Source: Pirellulales bacterium
Lineage (GTDB): Bacteria > Planctomycetota > Planctomycetia > Pirellulales > Thermoguttaceae
NCBI GenBank assembly: GCA_016936015.1
Contig: JAFGPV010000083.1
Location: forward strand, 41,391 to 105,390
Length of the DNA: 64,000 bases
Reading direction: 5' to 3'
The notes under the pieces are model-generated. The model was given only the letters and a program-made list of their open reading frames with translations, had not been told where the DNA came from and did no database searches. Position numbers and translations under genes: made by a program. Positions within the stretch are counted from its first letter, which is position 1, and the number at the start of each line of letters is the position of its first letter. Of the stretch, positions 31,749 through 40,665 are shown in pieces.

Positions 31749-32753
31749 ATGAGATGGACGGAACGGGTGCGCGGTTTTACGTTGGTCGAGCTGTTGGTGG
31801 TGATCGCCATCATCGGGATCCTGATCGCCTTGCTGTTGCCGGCGATCCAGGCCGCCCGGGAGGCGGCCCGGCGGACGCAGTGCGCCAACAATCTCGTGCA
31901 GACGTCGAAGGCCGTGCTGTTGTACACGGAGACGAACAAGACCTTTCCGCCGGCCTGCCGGGTGAGCACGGTGGTCGGCACGCCGACGGAGTACGACACC
32001 TGGGCGGAGGCGCTGAGCACCGCGGTGGACGCCAACAAGCACGGCACCAGTTGGATGCTGCTGATCCTCCCCTACATGGAACAGAATTTTGTGTTTAAGA
32101 GCTGGGATTTCCATCGCAGCGTCCGCGGCAACGCCAAGGTGGCGAACACCGACATCGCCGCGTTCTACTGCCCGACCCGGCGGACGGGCCTCCGGCCGGG
32201 CGAATCGCAGTACATGCTGCTGAGCGGTTTTACGGCCGGCGGGAACGACTACGGCGCCTGCGTCGGCCGCTGGAACGCCTGGGAGAACCACCTCGAATGG
32301 CATCACCATTTCGACGACATGGACAAGATCGAGATCTCCTTCGGACCCCGCAAGCGGTTTCTCGGCATATTCCTGCCCAACTCCGCCACGAAATTCAAGG
32401 ACATCACCGACGGGACCTCGCACACGCTGATGCTGGGCGAGCTGCAGCGGCTGCGTCCGCGGAGCAGCGACAGCCTGGTCGAGCGGGCGGAGACCAGCTA
32501 CGACGGCTGGGCCTTGGGCGGCGTGGCCACGCTCTTCGACACGACCACCGATCCCGCCCACAACAATCCCGGCGGGATGAACAACTGGTTCTTCGAGTCG
32601 CCGGGGAGCATGCACCGCGGTGGGGCGCAGTTTTCGATGGCCGACGGCTCAGTGCGGTTTATCAGCGAAAACATCGATTCGGCGACCAACGACTCGCTGT
32701 TCCCGCGGCTGGGCAGCATGGCCGACGGCCGGCCCGAGCCGATCCCGGAGTGA
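31749..32753 (+). CDS. DUF1559 prepilin-like protein
   Basis: A 334-residue planctomycete family. The N-terminus is a type IV prepilin methylation motif, RGFTLVELLVVIAIIGILIA, followed by AREAARRTQCANNL, then the large DUF1559 beta domain, ending with an H-X9-DG motif (MHRGGAQFSMADGSVRFI). Planctomycetes usually carry dozens of these; roles in pseudopilus or cell-surface structure are proposed but unproven. It is followed within six bases by a small lipoprotein gene on the same strand, probably one operon. Confidence 0.95.
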   Translation: MRWTERVRGFTLVELLVVIAIIGILIALLLPAIQAAREAARRTQCANNLVQTSKAVLLYTETNKTFPPACRVSTVVGTPTEYDTWAEALSTAVDANKHGTSWMLLILPYMEQNFVFKSWDFHRSVRGNAKVANTDIAAFYCPTRRTGLRPGESQYMLLSGFTAGGNDYGACVGRWNAWENHLEWHHHFDDMDKIEISFGPRKRFLGIFLPNSATKFKDITDGTSHTLMLGELQRLRPRSSDSLVERAETSYDGWALGGVATLFDTTTDPAHNNPGGMNNWFFESPGSMHRGGAQFSMADGSVRFISENIDSATNDSLFPRLGSMADGRPEPIPE

Positions 32754-32758
32754 TTTCC

Positions 32759-33181
32759 ATGCGGCAACCGATCTCCCACTGTAAACCTCTTCGCGGAAGG
32801 CGGCGCGGCGGACTCCGCTTCGCGTGGCTGGTGGTCCTGTTGCCGCTGTGGTTAGGCTGTTCGCACGACGACCGGCCGGAACTGGGTTTGGTTCGCGGCC
32901 GGGTCACGCTCGACGGGAAACCGCTGGCCGGCGAGGTGGTCAGTTTCCGGCCCGTCGAGGGCGGGCGGCAATCGAGCAGGAAAACCGACGAGCAGGGCCA
33001 TTACGAATTGATTTATCTGCGGGACATCCGCGGGGCGAAGGTCGGCAAACATCGCGTCACCATCGGCGCGTCCGACCTGGTCGCCAAGCGGGTGCCCGAC
33101 CGGTACAACTTGAAAACCACGCTGACGGCCGAAGTCCATCCCGGCGACAACCAATGCGATTTCGACCTTCGCAGCGATTGA
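32759..33181 (+). CDS. Small lipoprotein with carboxypeptidase-regulatory-like domain
   Basis: A 140-residue protein. The N-terminus (RFAWLVVLLPLWLGCSHDDRP) ends in a lipobox LGC. The mature part is a transthyretin-like beta sandwich, opening GLVRGRVTLDGKPLAGEVVSF and containing TDEQGHYEL. This domain is typical of planctomycete lipoproteins encoded immediately downstream of DUF1559 genes, as here. I set the start at ATG 32759, which begins six bases after the DUF1559 stop. Confidence 0.88.
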   Translation: MRQPISHCKPLRGRRRGGLRFAWLVVLLPLWLGCSHDDRPELGLVRGRVTLDGKPLAGEVVSFRPVEGGRQSSRKTDEQGHYELIYLRDIRGAKVGKHRVTIGASDLVAKRVPDRYNLKTTLTAEVHPGDNQCDFDLRSD

Positions 33182-33266
33182 GCCGGCACGGCATCCGACT
33201 CCACAACTTGATTTTGCTGACCTCCCAATTCTTCCGACCTGAACCGCTTGTTAAAAGGAGCGCACC

Positions 33267-35873
33267 ATGCACCGACGTGAAAATGACGGGATCCGAAAAA
33301 TCTTGGCCTTCTCGTTGGGCGTTGCTCTGACGGGTTTGGTCCTCTCCCCTGCTGGAGCAGTGGTCATCACCCGATGGAACTTCAACGATGAAAACACTCT
33401 GCCGGATATCGGCTCCGGCACTTTCGCCATGATCGGCGGCGTGGTCCAGGACGCGGAACTATGGAAAGATGGATCGAGCACCGATCCAGGTTCCCCCAAC
33501 AAGGCGATTAACACAACCAACTATCCCGCCCAGGGGACCGGCAATAAAACCGCCGGCATTGAGATCGCGGTGGACACCACGGCTTACGACAACATCTCCG
33601 TCACATTCGATCTCCGGACCAGCAACACGTCTTCCCGGTACTATCGGGCCCAATATTCCCTGGACGGGTCGTCCTGGACCGACAGCACGCTTTTTACCTC
33701 CGCCGGCGGCGATGAATGGAACAACCTGAACACCATCGATCTTTCGTCGATCAGCGGCGCGAACGACAATCCCAACTTCAAGTTCCGCGTCGTCAGCGAG
33801 TTCGCCCCGGGCACTTCGGCATACCAACACGCCCAATGGGATAATCCAAGTAAACAGTATCAAACCACCGGGAAATATCGCTTCGACATGATCACCGTCT
33901 GGACCGACGAAGTCGTCGCACCGGGGGCCGAAGTGATCTGGAACACGACCAGCGGCAATTGGAACACGACCGAGAATAATTGGATCGGCGGGGATCCCGA
34001 CCCTAATAAATTTCGCAACTACGACCAGGTCTATTTCAACGATATCGCCACTGACAGCATCATTACCATCGATGCCGGCGGCGTGAACCCCTATTCGACC
34101 AGCGTCAGCAACGTCGCCAACACCTACACCTTCACCGGGGGAGCGATCACCGGCGGCTCGTTGACCAAATCGAGCACCGGCACGCTCGTGCTGGCCGCCG
34201 CCAACGCCTATCCCGGCGGGACGACCGTCAACGGCGGATTGCTGATCGTCCAGGGGGGCGACAACCGTCTCGGCTCGGCCGGCGGCTCGCTGACCCTCAA
34301 CGGCGGGACCCTCCAGACCAACGCCACGGGCCTGACCTCCGCCCGCCCGATCAACATCGGCGGCAACGGCGGCACCTTCAACACCAACGGTTTCGATTCC
34401 TCGACCACCGCACACACCGACATCAACGGCACGCTTACAAAAACCGGCGCCGGAAACCTCGCCCTAAATGAAACGGTCTCCTTCGACAACTCGGGAAGGC
34501 TGATCATTGAGAGCGGCGGATCGGTCACCTTCGGCGGGGTAAACGACAAAATCTCCATGTGGAACGGCGGCGTCTTCAACGGGGACCTGATCCTCGCCTT
34601 GAGCGCCTCGGTCCCTCCCGATCTCGACGACCTCCCGCGGCTGAACTTCGACGCCGACGAAAGCGCTGTCCCCTTCACCGGAACCGGTGCGATCAAAGTC
34701 CAAAATCCCGGCATCACCCTGAGCAACGACAACGACAACAGTTATCTGCACCCCATCCACGTGTACGTCGATATCCACTTGAACAGCTTGGGCCAGACCT
34801 TCACCAAAACCGACGTCACCAGGGAAGATCCGCTGGCCGTGGCCAATCCGTTCGTCACCATGATGGGCGGCACGAGGGATAAAAACGCCGGGGGAGAGTC
34901 CGTCCCCAACAACCTGCACTACCACAACCCCATCGCCGGCGACTCCGACGTCCATCTCGCCAACGATCCCGCGGGATTGGGCAGCGGCAACGTCTATTTC
35001 GACGCCCAGAACACCTATACCGGGGCCACGATGCTCAACGGCGACCATTCGGCCACGCTTTTTCTCGGCGTCGATGACGCCCTGCCCGTAACGACCGACG
35101 TGATCTTCGGCACCGGCAGCGCGGTCAAGTCCTCCTGCGCCCCGCAAATCGACCTCAACGGCCACAACCAGCAGATCAATTCGCTCTCGCACGGCCCCTA
35201 TGAGTACGCCTCCAAGATGGGCACCTTTGGGATCACCAACAGCGGCTCCGACGACTCCGTCCTCAAAGTCAGCGGCTCGACCACACCCTACAACTCCTTC
35301 GGCGGCGTCATCAGCGACGGGACGACGCACACGGTCAGTCTGGAAAAAGACGGCGCGAGCACGCTGAGCCTGAGCAACGTCAACACCTACACCGGCCCGA
35401 CCGTGGTCCACGAGGGCGTCCTCGAATTGGCCCGCTGGATCGATCCGGATTTTGGCGGCATCCATTCCACCGGCGGGATCTCCCTCGATTCGCCCGTCTC
35501 CACCGACGCGGCCGGAACCTTCCAGATCCGGGAAGACATCGTCACCGAAGTGGGAACGATCTCCGGGACGGGCACAACGAATGTCCTCGACAATGCCCAA
35601 TTGACGGTCGCCGCCATCACCCAAGGCGCCGTCTTCACGGGCGACGGGGCCGGCCTCATTATCAACGGTGAGACCAACTCTGTGGACGCGATCACGGGAA
35701 CCGGCTCGACGACGCTGCAAAGCGGCACGCTCACGGCCGCCTCGATCGTCCAAGGCAGCCTGACCATCGGCGGAGGTCCCGCCGCCGCCGCCCAGCCCGT
35801 GCCGGAACCCGGCGTGTGGACGCTCATCACCCTGGCGGCGGGAATGTGGGGATGGCTGCGGCGACGTCGTTAA
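33267..35873 (+). CDS. Autotransporter-associated beta-strand repeat protein with PEP-CTERM
   Basis: An 868-residue exported surface protein. After a signal peptide (LAFSLGVALTGLVLSPAGA) the first 200 residues form a beta domain (VVITRWNFNDENTLPDIGSG, YRAQYSLDGSSWTDS). Then come autotransporter-associated repeats such as SLTKSSTGTLVLAAANAYPG with GGTTVNGGLLIV, and HTVSLEKDGASTLSLSNVNT with YTGPTVVHEGVLEL. The C-terminus has VPEPGVWTLITLAAGMWGWL and a basic end, a PEP-CTERM signal. Probably a large cell-surface adhesin-like or matrix protein. It is rich in Asn, Gly, Ser and Thr. Confidence 0.92.
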   Translation: MHRRENDGIRKILAFSLGVALTGLVLSPAGAVVITRWNFNDENTLPDIGSGTFAMIGGVVQDAELWKDGSSTDPGSPNKAINTTNYPAQGTGNKTAGIEIAVDTTAYDNISVTFDLRTSNTSSRYYRAQYSLDGSSWTDSTLFTSAGGDEWNNLNTIDLSSISGANDNPNFKFRVVSEFAPGTSAYQHAQWDNPSKQYQTTGKYRFDMITVWTDEVVAPGAEVIWNTTSGNWNTTENNWIGGDPDPNKFRNYDQVYFNDIATDSIITIDAGGVNPYSTSVSNVANTYTFTGGAITGGSLTKSSTGTLVLAAANAYPGGTTVNGGLLIVQGGDNRLGSAGGSLTLNGGTLQTNATGLTSARPINIGGNGGTFNTNGFDSSTTAHTDINGTLTKTGAGNLALNETVSFDNSGRLIIESGGSVTFGGVNDKISMWNGGVFNGDLILALSASVPPDLDDLPRLNFDADESAVPFTGTGAIKVQNPGITLSNDNDNSYLHPIHVYVDIHLNSLGQTFTKTDVTREDPLAVANPFVTMMGGTRDKNAGGESVPNNLHYHNPIAGDSDVHLANDPAGLGSGNVYFDAQNTYTGATMLNGDHSATLFLGVDDALPVTTDVIFGTGSAVKSSCAPQIDLNGHNQQINSLSHGPYEYASKMGTFGITNSGSDDSVLKVSGSTTPYNSFGGVISDGTTHTVSLEKDGASTLSLSNVNTYTGPTVVHEGVLELARWIDPDFGGIHSTGGISLDSPVSTDAAGTFQIREDIVTEVGTISGTGTTNVLDNAQLTVAAITQGAVFTGDGAGLIINGETNSVDAITGTGSTTLQSGTLTAASIVQGSLTIGGGPAAAAQPVPEPGVWTLITLAAGMWGWLRRRR

Positions 35874-35935
35874 TAATATGCTAATATAGTGTGCGTTGAT
35901 GATCCTTCATCCCTAAGCAGCAGAGATCCTCACCC

Positions 35936-37543
35936 ATGAATCGGCACTTCACAAGCATCAGGCGGTCTCGACAGTTCCTCATCGCCGTCACCTGGGGATT
36001 GTTCCTCGGGGCGGTGTTCTACGCCGTGTCGGCCTCGGCCGAGCCGTGGCGGTTCGGCGTGATGGGCGATACGCAGTGGAAAGGAGACGCCGACGGCCGG
36101 AATTCGGTTGCCACCGGAGTGATCGAAAAGCTCAACGCGGAATTCATCGCCGCCAAGGTGAAATTCGTGATCCAGGTCGGCGACCTGGTGGACCAATATC
36201 CCTCGAAGACCAGCAACAGCATGGACACCCGCGCCGAGGCGGCGCAGCCCCTCTATGCCGCGGGGATCGGCTTCTTTCCGCTACGCGGCAACCACGAGAA
36301 GCAGCCCGAGGCCGCTGCCCGGTTCGTGCAGGATTTTCCCCAGACGCAAGGGGCCGTCAACCGGTTCGGCGCCGTGAATTTCAGCAGTCCCGGCCAGGCG
36401 AACGGGCTGAGCTACGCCTTCGATTATCAAAACGCCCGGTTCGTGTTGCTCGATCAATTCGCGGCGCCCATCAAGGACCAGCAGACCTGGATCGGTCCGA
36501 TCCTCAAGGCCAAGCCGCCCGGCGGCCACGCCTTTGTTTTCGCCCACAAGGGATTGATCACCGAGAGACACAAGGACACCCTGTTCGGTAAAGATCCGGC
36601 CGACGATCCCGAGGCACAAAACGCCTTCATGCGGAGCCTGCACGAGGCGGGCGTCCGGTACTTCTTCGGCGGGCACGACCATCTCCACCACCGCGCCCTG
36701 GTGAAGAGTCCCAACCGGCTCTTTCAAATTCACGCAATCGTCTGCGCGGGCAACAGTTTCAAGTTTTACGGCCCCGCCGTTCCGCCGCCCGACTTGCAGG
36801 TCAACCGCCCGCCCCGCGAGACGCCGCTGGCCCAGGAACTCAACACGCTGGGCTACTACCTGGTGACGATCGACGGGCCCCGGGTCACGGTGGACTATTA
36901 CTCCGCCAGCCCGACCGTCGATCGAGCGCCCCCCGCCTGTGGCTCGCTTACTATCAAGAAACTGCCTGAGAATGTCACCTTCGTCAAGAAAGAGTCCTTC
37001 GGCTACAGCCTCAACGGCCGGCAATTTCTCGTCGGGCAGGGCGGCTCCTACGGCGTCGTCGCCGATCGCTTCGGCAGCACCTCCGCCCGGATCCTCAGCG
37101 GCGTCAATGGGAGCGTGTTCAAGGACGGCAGCGGCCGGCCGCTCTGCAAGGAAATCACCACCGGTTGGACCGTCCGTTCGGAATCGGCCCATTCCGACGC
37201 GCTGCGCAGCGACGTGTTCCATCTCTGGGGTATGAACGATCTCGGCGCCGACCACACCGATCCCTTCGTCCTGCAAATGGGCTACGATACCCGGGGGCTG
37301 ACGGACGAGGAACTCGACGGCGGCGCGTTCGGACTCTGCACCAACGCCGACGGCCGGTGGATCCTCGCCGTGGAGGCCAACGTCGGCGGGAAGAAGTGTT
37401 TCGTCGGCAACCGGCCCGCCGTAACGGCGGGCCGGGAGACGCTGGGCATGTACGGCTACGACAGCGCCGCGGGCACGGTCTGGGCGGTCGTCAATTACCC
37501 GGGCCGGTTCGCGGCGGGAAAAAAGCTGGCCGCGGCCGGTTGA
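35936..37543 (+). CDS. Exported calcineurin-like metallophosphoesterase
   Basis: A 535-residue protein with an N-terminal membrane/signal segment (FLIAVTWGLFLGAVFYAVSASA). The metal-binding motifs of the calcineurin fold are GDTQ (first D; normally D-x-H, here Gln), QVGDLVD, LRGNHE, FAHKG and GGHDHLHHR, in order from residue ~40 to 260. The replacement of the usual first His by Gln also occurs in some exported family members. The C-terminal ~200 residues are beta-rich without a known motif. It could cleave phosphoesters outside the cytoplasm. Confidence 0.88.
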   Translation: MNRHFTSIRRSRQFLIAVTWGLFLGAVFYAVSASAEPWRFGVMGDTQWKGDADGRNSVATGVIEKLNAEFIAAKVKFVIQVGDLVDQYPSKTSNSMDTRAEAAQPLYAAGIGFFPLRGNHEKQPEAAARFVQDFPQTQGAVNRFGAVNFSSPGQANGLSYAFDYQNARFVLLDQFAAPIKDQQTWIGPILKAKPPGGHAFVFAHKGLITERHKDTLFGKDPADDPEAQNAFMRSLHEAGVRYFFGGHDHLHHRALVKSPNRLFQIHAIVCAGNSFKFYGPAVPPPDLQVNRPPRETPLAQELNTLGYYLVTIDGPRVTVDYYSASPTVDRAPPACGSLTIKKLPENVTFVKKESFGYSLNGRQFLVGQGGSYGVVADRFGSTSARILSGVNGSVFKDGSGRPLCKEITTGWTVRSESAHSDALRSDVFHLWGMNDLGADHTDPFVLQMGYDTRGLTDEELDGGAFGLCTNADGRWILAVEANVGGKKCFVGNRPAVTAGRETLGMYGYDSAAGTVWAVVNYPGRFAAGKKLAAAG

Positions 37544-37696
37544 TGCTCTGCCGGCAATGTCAACAAGAACGCGGCGCGCGGCGTATAGAAGCGCCTCTCC
37601 TGCCCGTCGAAGAGCCAATCCGGCTATGCCGCGGGGGCTGACTTCCATTCTTGCGGTGAAAGGCTTTCAGCCGGGCGGTTCCCCTGGGGCCAACGT

Positions 37697-38125
37697 TCAT
37701 CGCTCCACTTCGCGGGGGACTTTGCCTCCGACGCTCCAGTTGGTCGGATGGGCGCTGAGGGCCTCGTCGCAGAGGGCCTCGAACTCGTGCGTGGTTTCCT
37801 GGGCATTCCGGCGAAGTTCTTGCAGGAATTGTTTTTCGCGCTCGCGGACGTGACCGTCGGAGTAGAGCATTTTGAGCAGATAGAATTGCTCGTCCATGCC
37901 GATCCGCCCGTCGGCCAGGAGCACGTCTTTCAGGATGGGGAAGAACAGCTCGTCGAACGACGGCGCGACCTCCCGGGCGTTGCTGAGCAACTCGACCAGG
38001 AATTTGACGTCCTCGATGTCGAGTTTTCCCTCGCCCTGGAGGTAACCGCGAATGACGACGACGTCCTGGTCGGTGATCTTTCCATCCTGGAGGAGTTGGC
38101 TTTGGAGTTCGTAAAGACGACCCAT
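37697..38125 (-). CDS. TerB-like helical protein
   Basis: A 142-residue acidic helical protein. LLADGRIGMDEQFYLLKMLY followed by HVREREKQFLQELRRNA matches the tandem-helix TerB/tellurite-resistance fold, and an earlier unit (LQDGKITDQDVVVIRGYLQG) looks like a second repeat of it. TerB-like domains often bind metal or partner with membrane-bound stress proteins. The ATG at 38125 is preceded by GGGAGGTC at good spacing. There is no ter operon here. Confidence 0.75.
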   Translation of the reverse strand: MGRLYELQSQLLQDGKITDQDVVVIRGYLQGEGKLDIEDVKFLVELLSNAREVAPSFDELFFPILKDVLLADGRIGMDEQFYLLKMLYSDGHVREREKQFLQELRRNAQETTHEFEALCDEALSAHPTNWSVGGKVPREVER

Positions 38126-38327
38126 GGATCGATGACCTCCCGAAGATAAAAAGTGTGATAACATACTATACGTTTCATCTTCGAGTGGTGCGCATTGAAT
38201 GTTGGTATGAATCAATCGTAGTGATTATAGGGATTGAGCCGGGATTGTTCTATACATACAATATCTATTCCAAATCAGGCGTTGGAGCGACTGGAACCAT
38301 GCAATCAACGCTGTAAAGGAGAATCCG

Positions 38328-38630
38328 ATGAAATGCCGTAGGTTTAGCTACTTGTTCGCAGTAACAGTGATTCTTGCATTTTCGATGGTCTTGATCTCCA
38401 AAGTGGCTGGCGATTCCATGAAAAACACTACCGTCGGTGTGGGAACGTCTGTCCGGCATGCCCGGTTGATCTTTTCCAAATTCGGCGTTAAGGAAATAGG
38501 ACCGGGAGATTATGCGTATGTCAAAGGCATTTCAGCCCTGAATTATATGTTGTCATCCGAAAGTTATTTGGTTTTGAATGTATCGGAACGGTTCAAATCC
38601 AGAGAATGCCCGCAAACCAGGTCCTTAACC
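38328..38630 (+). pseudogene. Start of an exported protein gene truncated at a repeat
   Basis: TGTAAAGGAGAATCCG is a strong ribosome binding site for ATG 38328, and MKCRRFSYLFAVTVILAFSM with VLISKVAGD is a good signal peptide. About 85 residues follow (KNTTVGVGTSVRHARLIFSK, YAYVKGISALNYMLSS). Near 38628 the sequence meets a REP-like element (CCCTCTCCCGGAGG), and the frame then runs on into the antisense of the GH172 gene up to 39380, which is not plausible protein. This suggests a truncated gene whose original 3' end was lost. It could also be a short intact protein now fused to noise. Confidence 0.45.
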
Positions 38631-40598
38631 CTCTCCCGGAGGAACAAGGGACTTCTCGACGCGGCCGGTGAAGGACAAGACCTCGTAGCGAAAATCGGTA
38701 AAAGCGCCGAAGCCCTGGCCTTTCTTGACCGCCAGGCGGATTTTCAGTTCCGACTTGCCACGGGTCAGGGCGGCGGGCAGATCGTAATCGGAATCGTACC
38801 AGCGGAGGTGGGGATTCTGATCGGCGTGGTACCACGTGCCGGCGAACTGGTCATCCACGTAAACGTCGGCGGCCTGGCGCGGCGAGTTCTGGTCGAGGCG
38901 GCGGCGGAGCCGGACGCCGGCGTTGCTCGGATCGGTCGCCACGGTAAACGTGATTTCGCCGCCGGGATGGCTCCGGCCGCTGTCGCGGATGAGCGTCCCC
39001 ATGGCGTTGCCTTCGTAAGACGTTTCCAACTGGCCGGTCAGCGTCGAGCCGGCCGCCTGATAGTCGTGCTGCCGCTCGCTTACCACGTCGGCCACGTCGA
39101 TGAAATCGGTCTGCCGCAACACCGGCCGGCGGCGGAGATAGCAGAAACCCAGGCTGCGGTACTGCGAGACGATGTTGCTCATGCCCCCGTGTTGGATCCG
39201 GGCGTCGAGCGCGGAATAGAACGGGATGGGCGCTTCGAGGTGGAACCGGTAGTAGCAGGCCGGGCCGGGGATCTTCGTGATGTCGCCCACGCAGCCGGCA
39301 AACGGGAGGTTGAAGTTCGGATTGGGCCAGAGGCAGGCGAGGTAGTAGTCTTCGCTCCCGGTGCCGTGGACCTGCGGTGAACCGGCGCCGTCCAGCGCGA
39401 ACCGCTCGTTCCCTTCGCAATAGTGCTCGCCGTGCATGGTCTGGACCACGCCTAAGAACCGGCCCGTGCCGCCGGCGTCGAAGAACAGCCAATCGCGGGC
39501 CATCTCGGTCCGGCCCTCGCGGTAGAGGGCGCAGAAATGGCCGCTCTCCATCTCGGGATAGCGGTTGGGGATCAGCGAGGCCTCGATCGTGATCGGTCCG
39601 ATCGGCTTGGCCGGTTCGACGGGACGATACAGCATCGAGATCTCGGCGTTGTGCCAGAACGGCATCCGGAAGTAGCTGGTCATCCTCATCCGGCCCTCGG
39701 GGAGCAGTTCGACCTTGACGGGCATGGCCCGGACCGCTTCGGGGCGGACTGCGGGGCCGAAAAATATGCCCAGCGGCGCGATGACATCGAGCCGGGGCGT
39801 CGCGTCCCAGTGCATGGCGATCTCCACGCGGCGGACAAACTCTTCGGTGGCGGGACCTTCGACCACAAGCCGGGCAATCGTGCCCGGCTTGTCCAAGCTC
39901 ACGAGCTCCTGCGGCTCGAACGGTTTCAGCTCGACCGACTCGCGACGGATGCTTTTCGCGTCGGCCGGCGGCGAAAGATCCTCACCCCGCTTCTCGAACG
40001 CCCGGAGCAGGTAGCCGCGGTCCTCCTTGCCGGTGAAGGTCGTCACGGGCGTGCCGTAGGGATAGCGCTCATAGAGAAAATGATAAAAGGCGACCTTTCC
40101 CTGGATGCTGACCCTCAGGGATTTTTGGAAGGGGATCGGCACAAAGCAGTTGCCGGCATAGTCGCCGCCGGCGTAGTAACCACGTTTTTCAAACGAGACC
40201 AGAGGCGCCGGGAAAAGCGGATTCTTGCCACGGTAGAAATCGTAGGTGGGAATCGCATAGCGGGGCTTCGCCTCGCCGTCGAAATAGAATTTCAGGACCT
40301 GGTCCTTGGGGAGGCACGTCTGCCAGATGCTGCGGACGCAACCGGGGCCCGTGGCGTCGAAGACGACCGCATCGCCCGCCGCGTCCTTGTACAAGTGCCA
40401 ATCGGCGTCCATGTTGACCCCCTGCTTGTTGTGGCTGGAGAACTGATGAACGCTGACGTCGCGGGGCAGCAACGGGAGATCGTCGAGCGTCGCCGGAGCA
40501 CACGGCGGCCCGGCGGAAACGTTGGGCAGACCCACCCCCGCGAGAATGCCGCAAACAGAAAACAGAAGCCCTAGGGATGTGCCAAGGAATCGAATCAT
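38625..40598 (-). CDS. GH172 (DUF2961) secreted enzyme, divergent paralog C
   Basis: A 657-residue protein, longer than the tandem pair at 27-30 kb. A signal peptide (MIRFLGTSLGLLFSVCGILA) precedes the DUF2961 domain, with VFDATGPGCVRSIWQTCLP and HGTGSEDYYLACLWPNPN. A C-terminal extension of ~200 residues includes a beta domain. The start at 40598 has GGAGAG five bases upstream. It is divergent from a GH97 gene 67 bases away, sharing a promoter region, and is thus likely co-regulated with it. It may act on another glycan than paralogs A and B. Confidence 0.88.
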   Translation of the reverse strand: MIRFLGTSLGLLFSVCGILAGVGLPNVSAGPPCAPATLDDLPLLPRDVSVHQFSSHNKQGVNMDADWHLYKDAAGDAVVFDATGPGCVRSIWQTCLPKDQVLKFYFDGEAKPRYAIPTYDFYRGKNPLFPAPLVSFEKRGYYAGGDYAGNCFVPIPFQKSLRVSIQGKVAFYHFLYERYPYGTPVTTFTGKEDRGYLLRAFEKRGEDLSPPADAKSIRRESVELKPFEPQELVSLDKPGTIARLVVEGPATEEFVRRVEIAMHWDATPRLDVIAPLGIFFGPAVRPEAVRAMPVKVELLPEGRMRMTSYFRMPFWHNAEISMLYRPVEPAKPIGPITIEASLIPNRYPEMESGHFCALYREGRTEMARDWLFFDAGGTGRFLGVVQTMHGEHYCEGNERFALDGAGSPQVHGTGSEDYYLACLWPNPNFNLPFAGCVGDITKIPGPACYYRFHLEAPIPFYSALDARIQHGGMSNIVSQYRSLGFCYLRRRPVLRQTDFIDVADVVSERQHDYQAAGSTLTGQLETSYEGNAMGTLIRDSGRSHPGGEITFTVATDPSNAGVRLRRRLDQNSPRQAADVYVDDQFAGTWYHADQNPHLRWYDSDYDLPAALTRGKSELKIRLAVKKGQGFGAFTDFRYEVLSFTGRVEKSLVPPGEG

Positions 40599-40665
40599 GT
40601 TGCTCTCCGGTATCTGGAATTTTATACTGTTTATAATATCCTCTTTCCCCCGGAGTTCAATCCTT

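Noticed and set aside
38631..39380. Continuation of the signal-peptide frame through the GH172 gene
   Set aside because: It runs opposite a conserved enzyme gene, and the residues are the usual reverse-frame mix.
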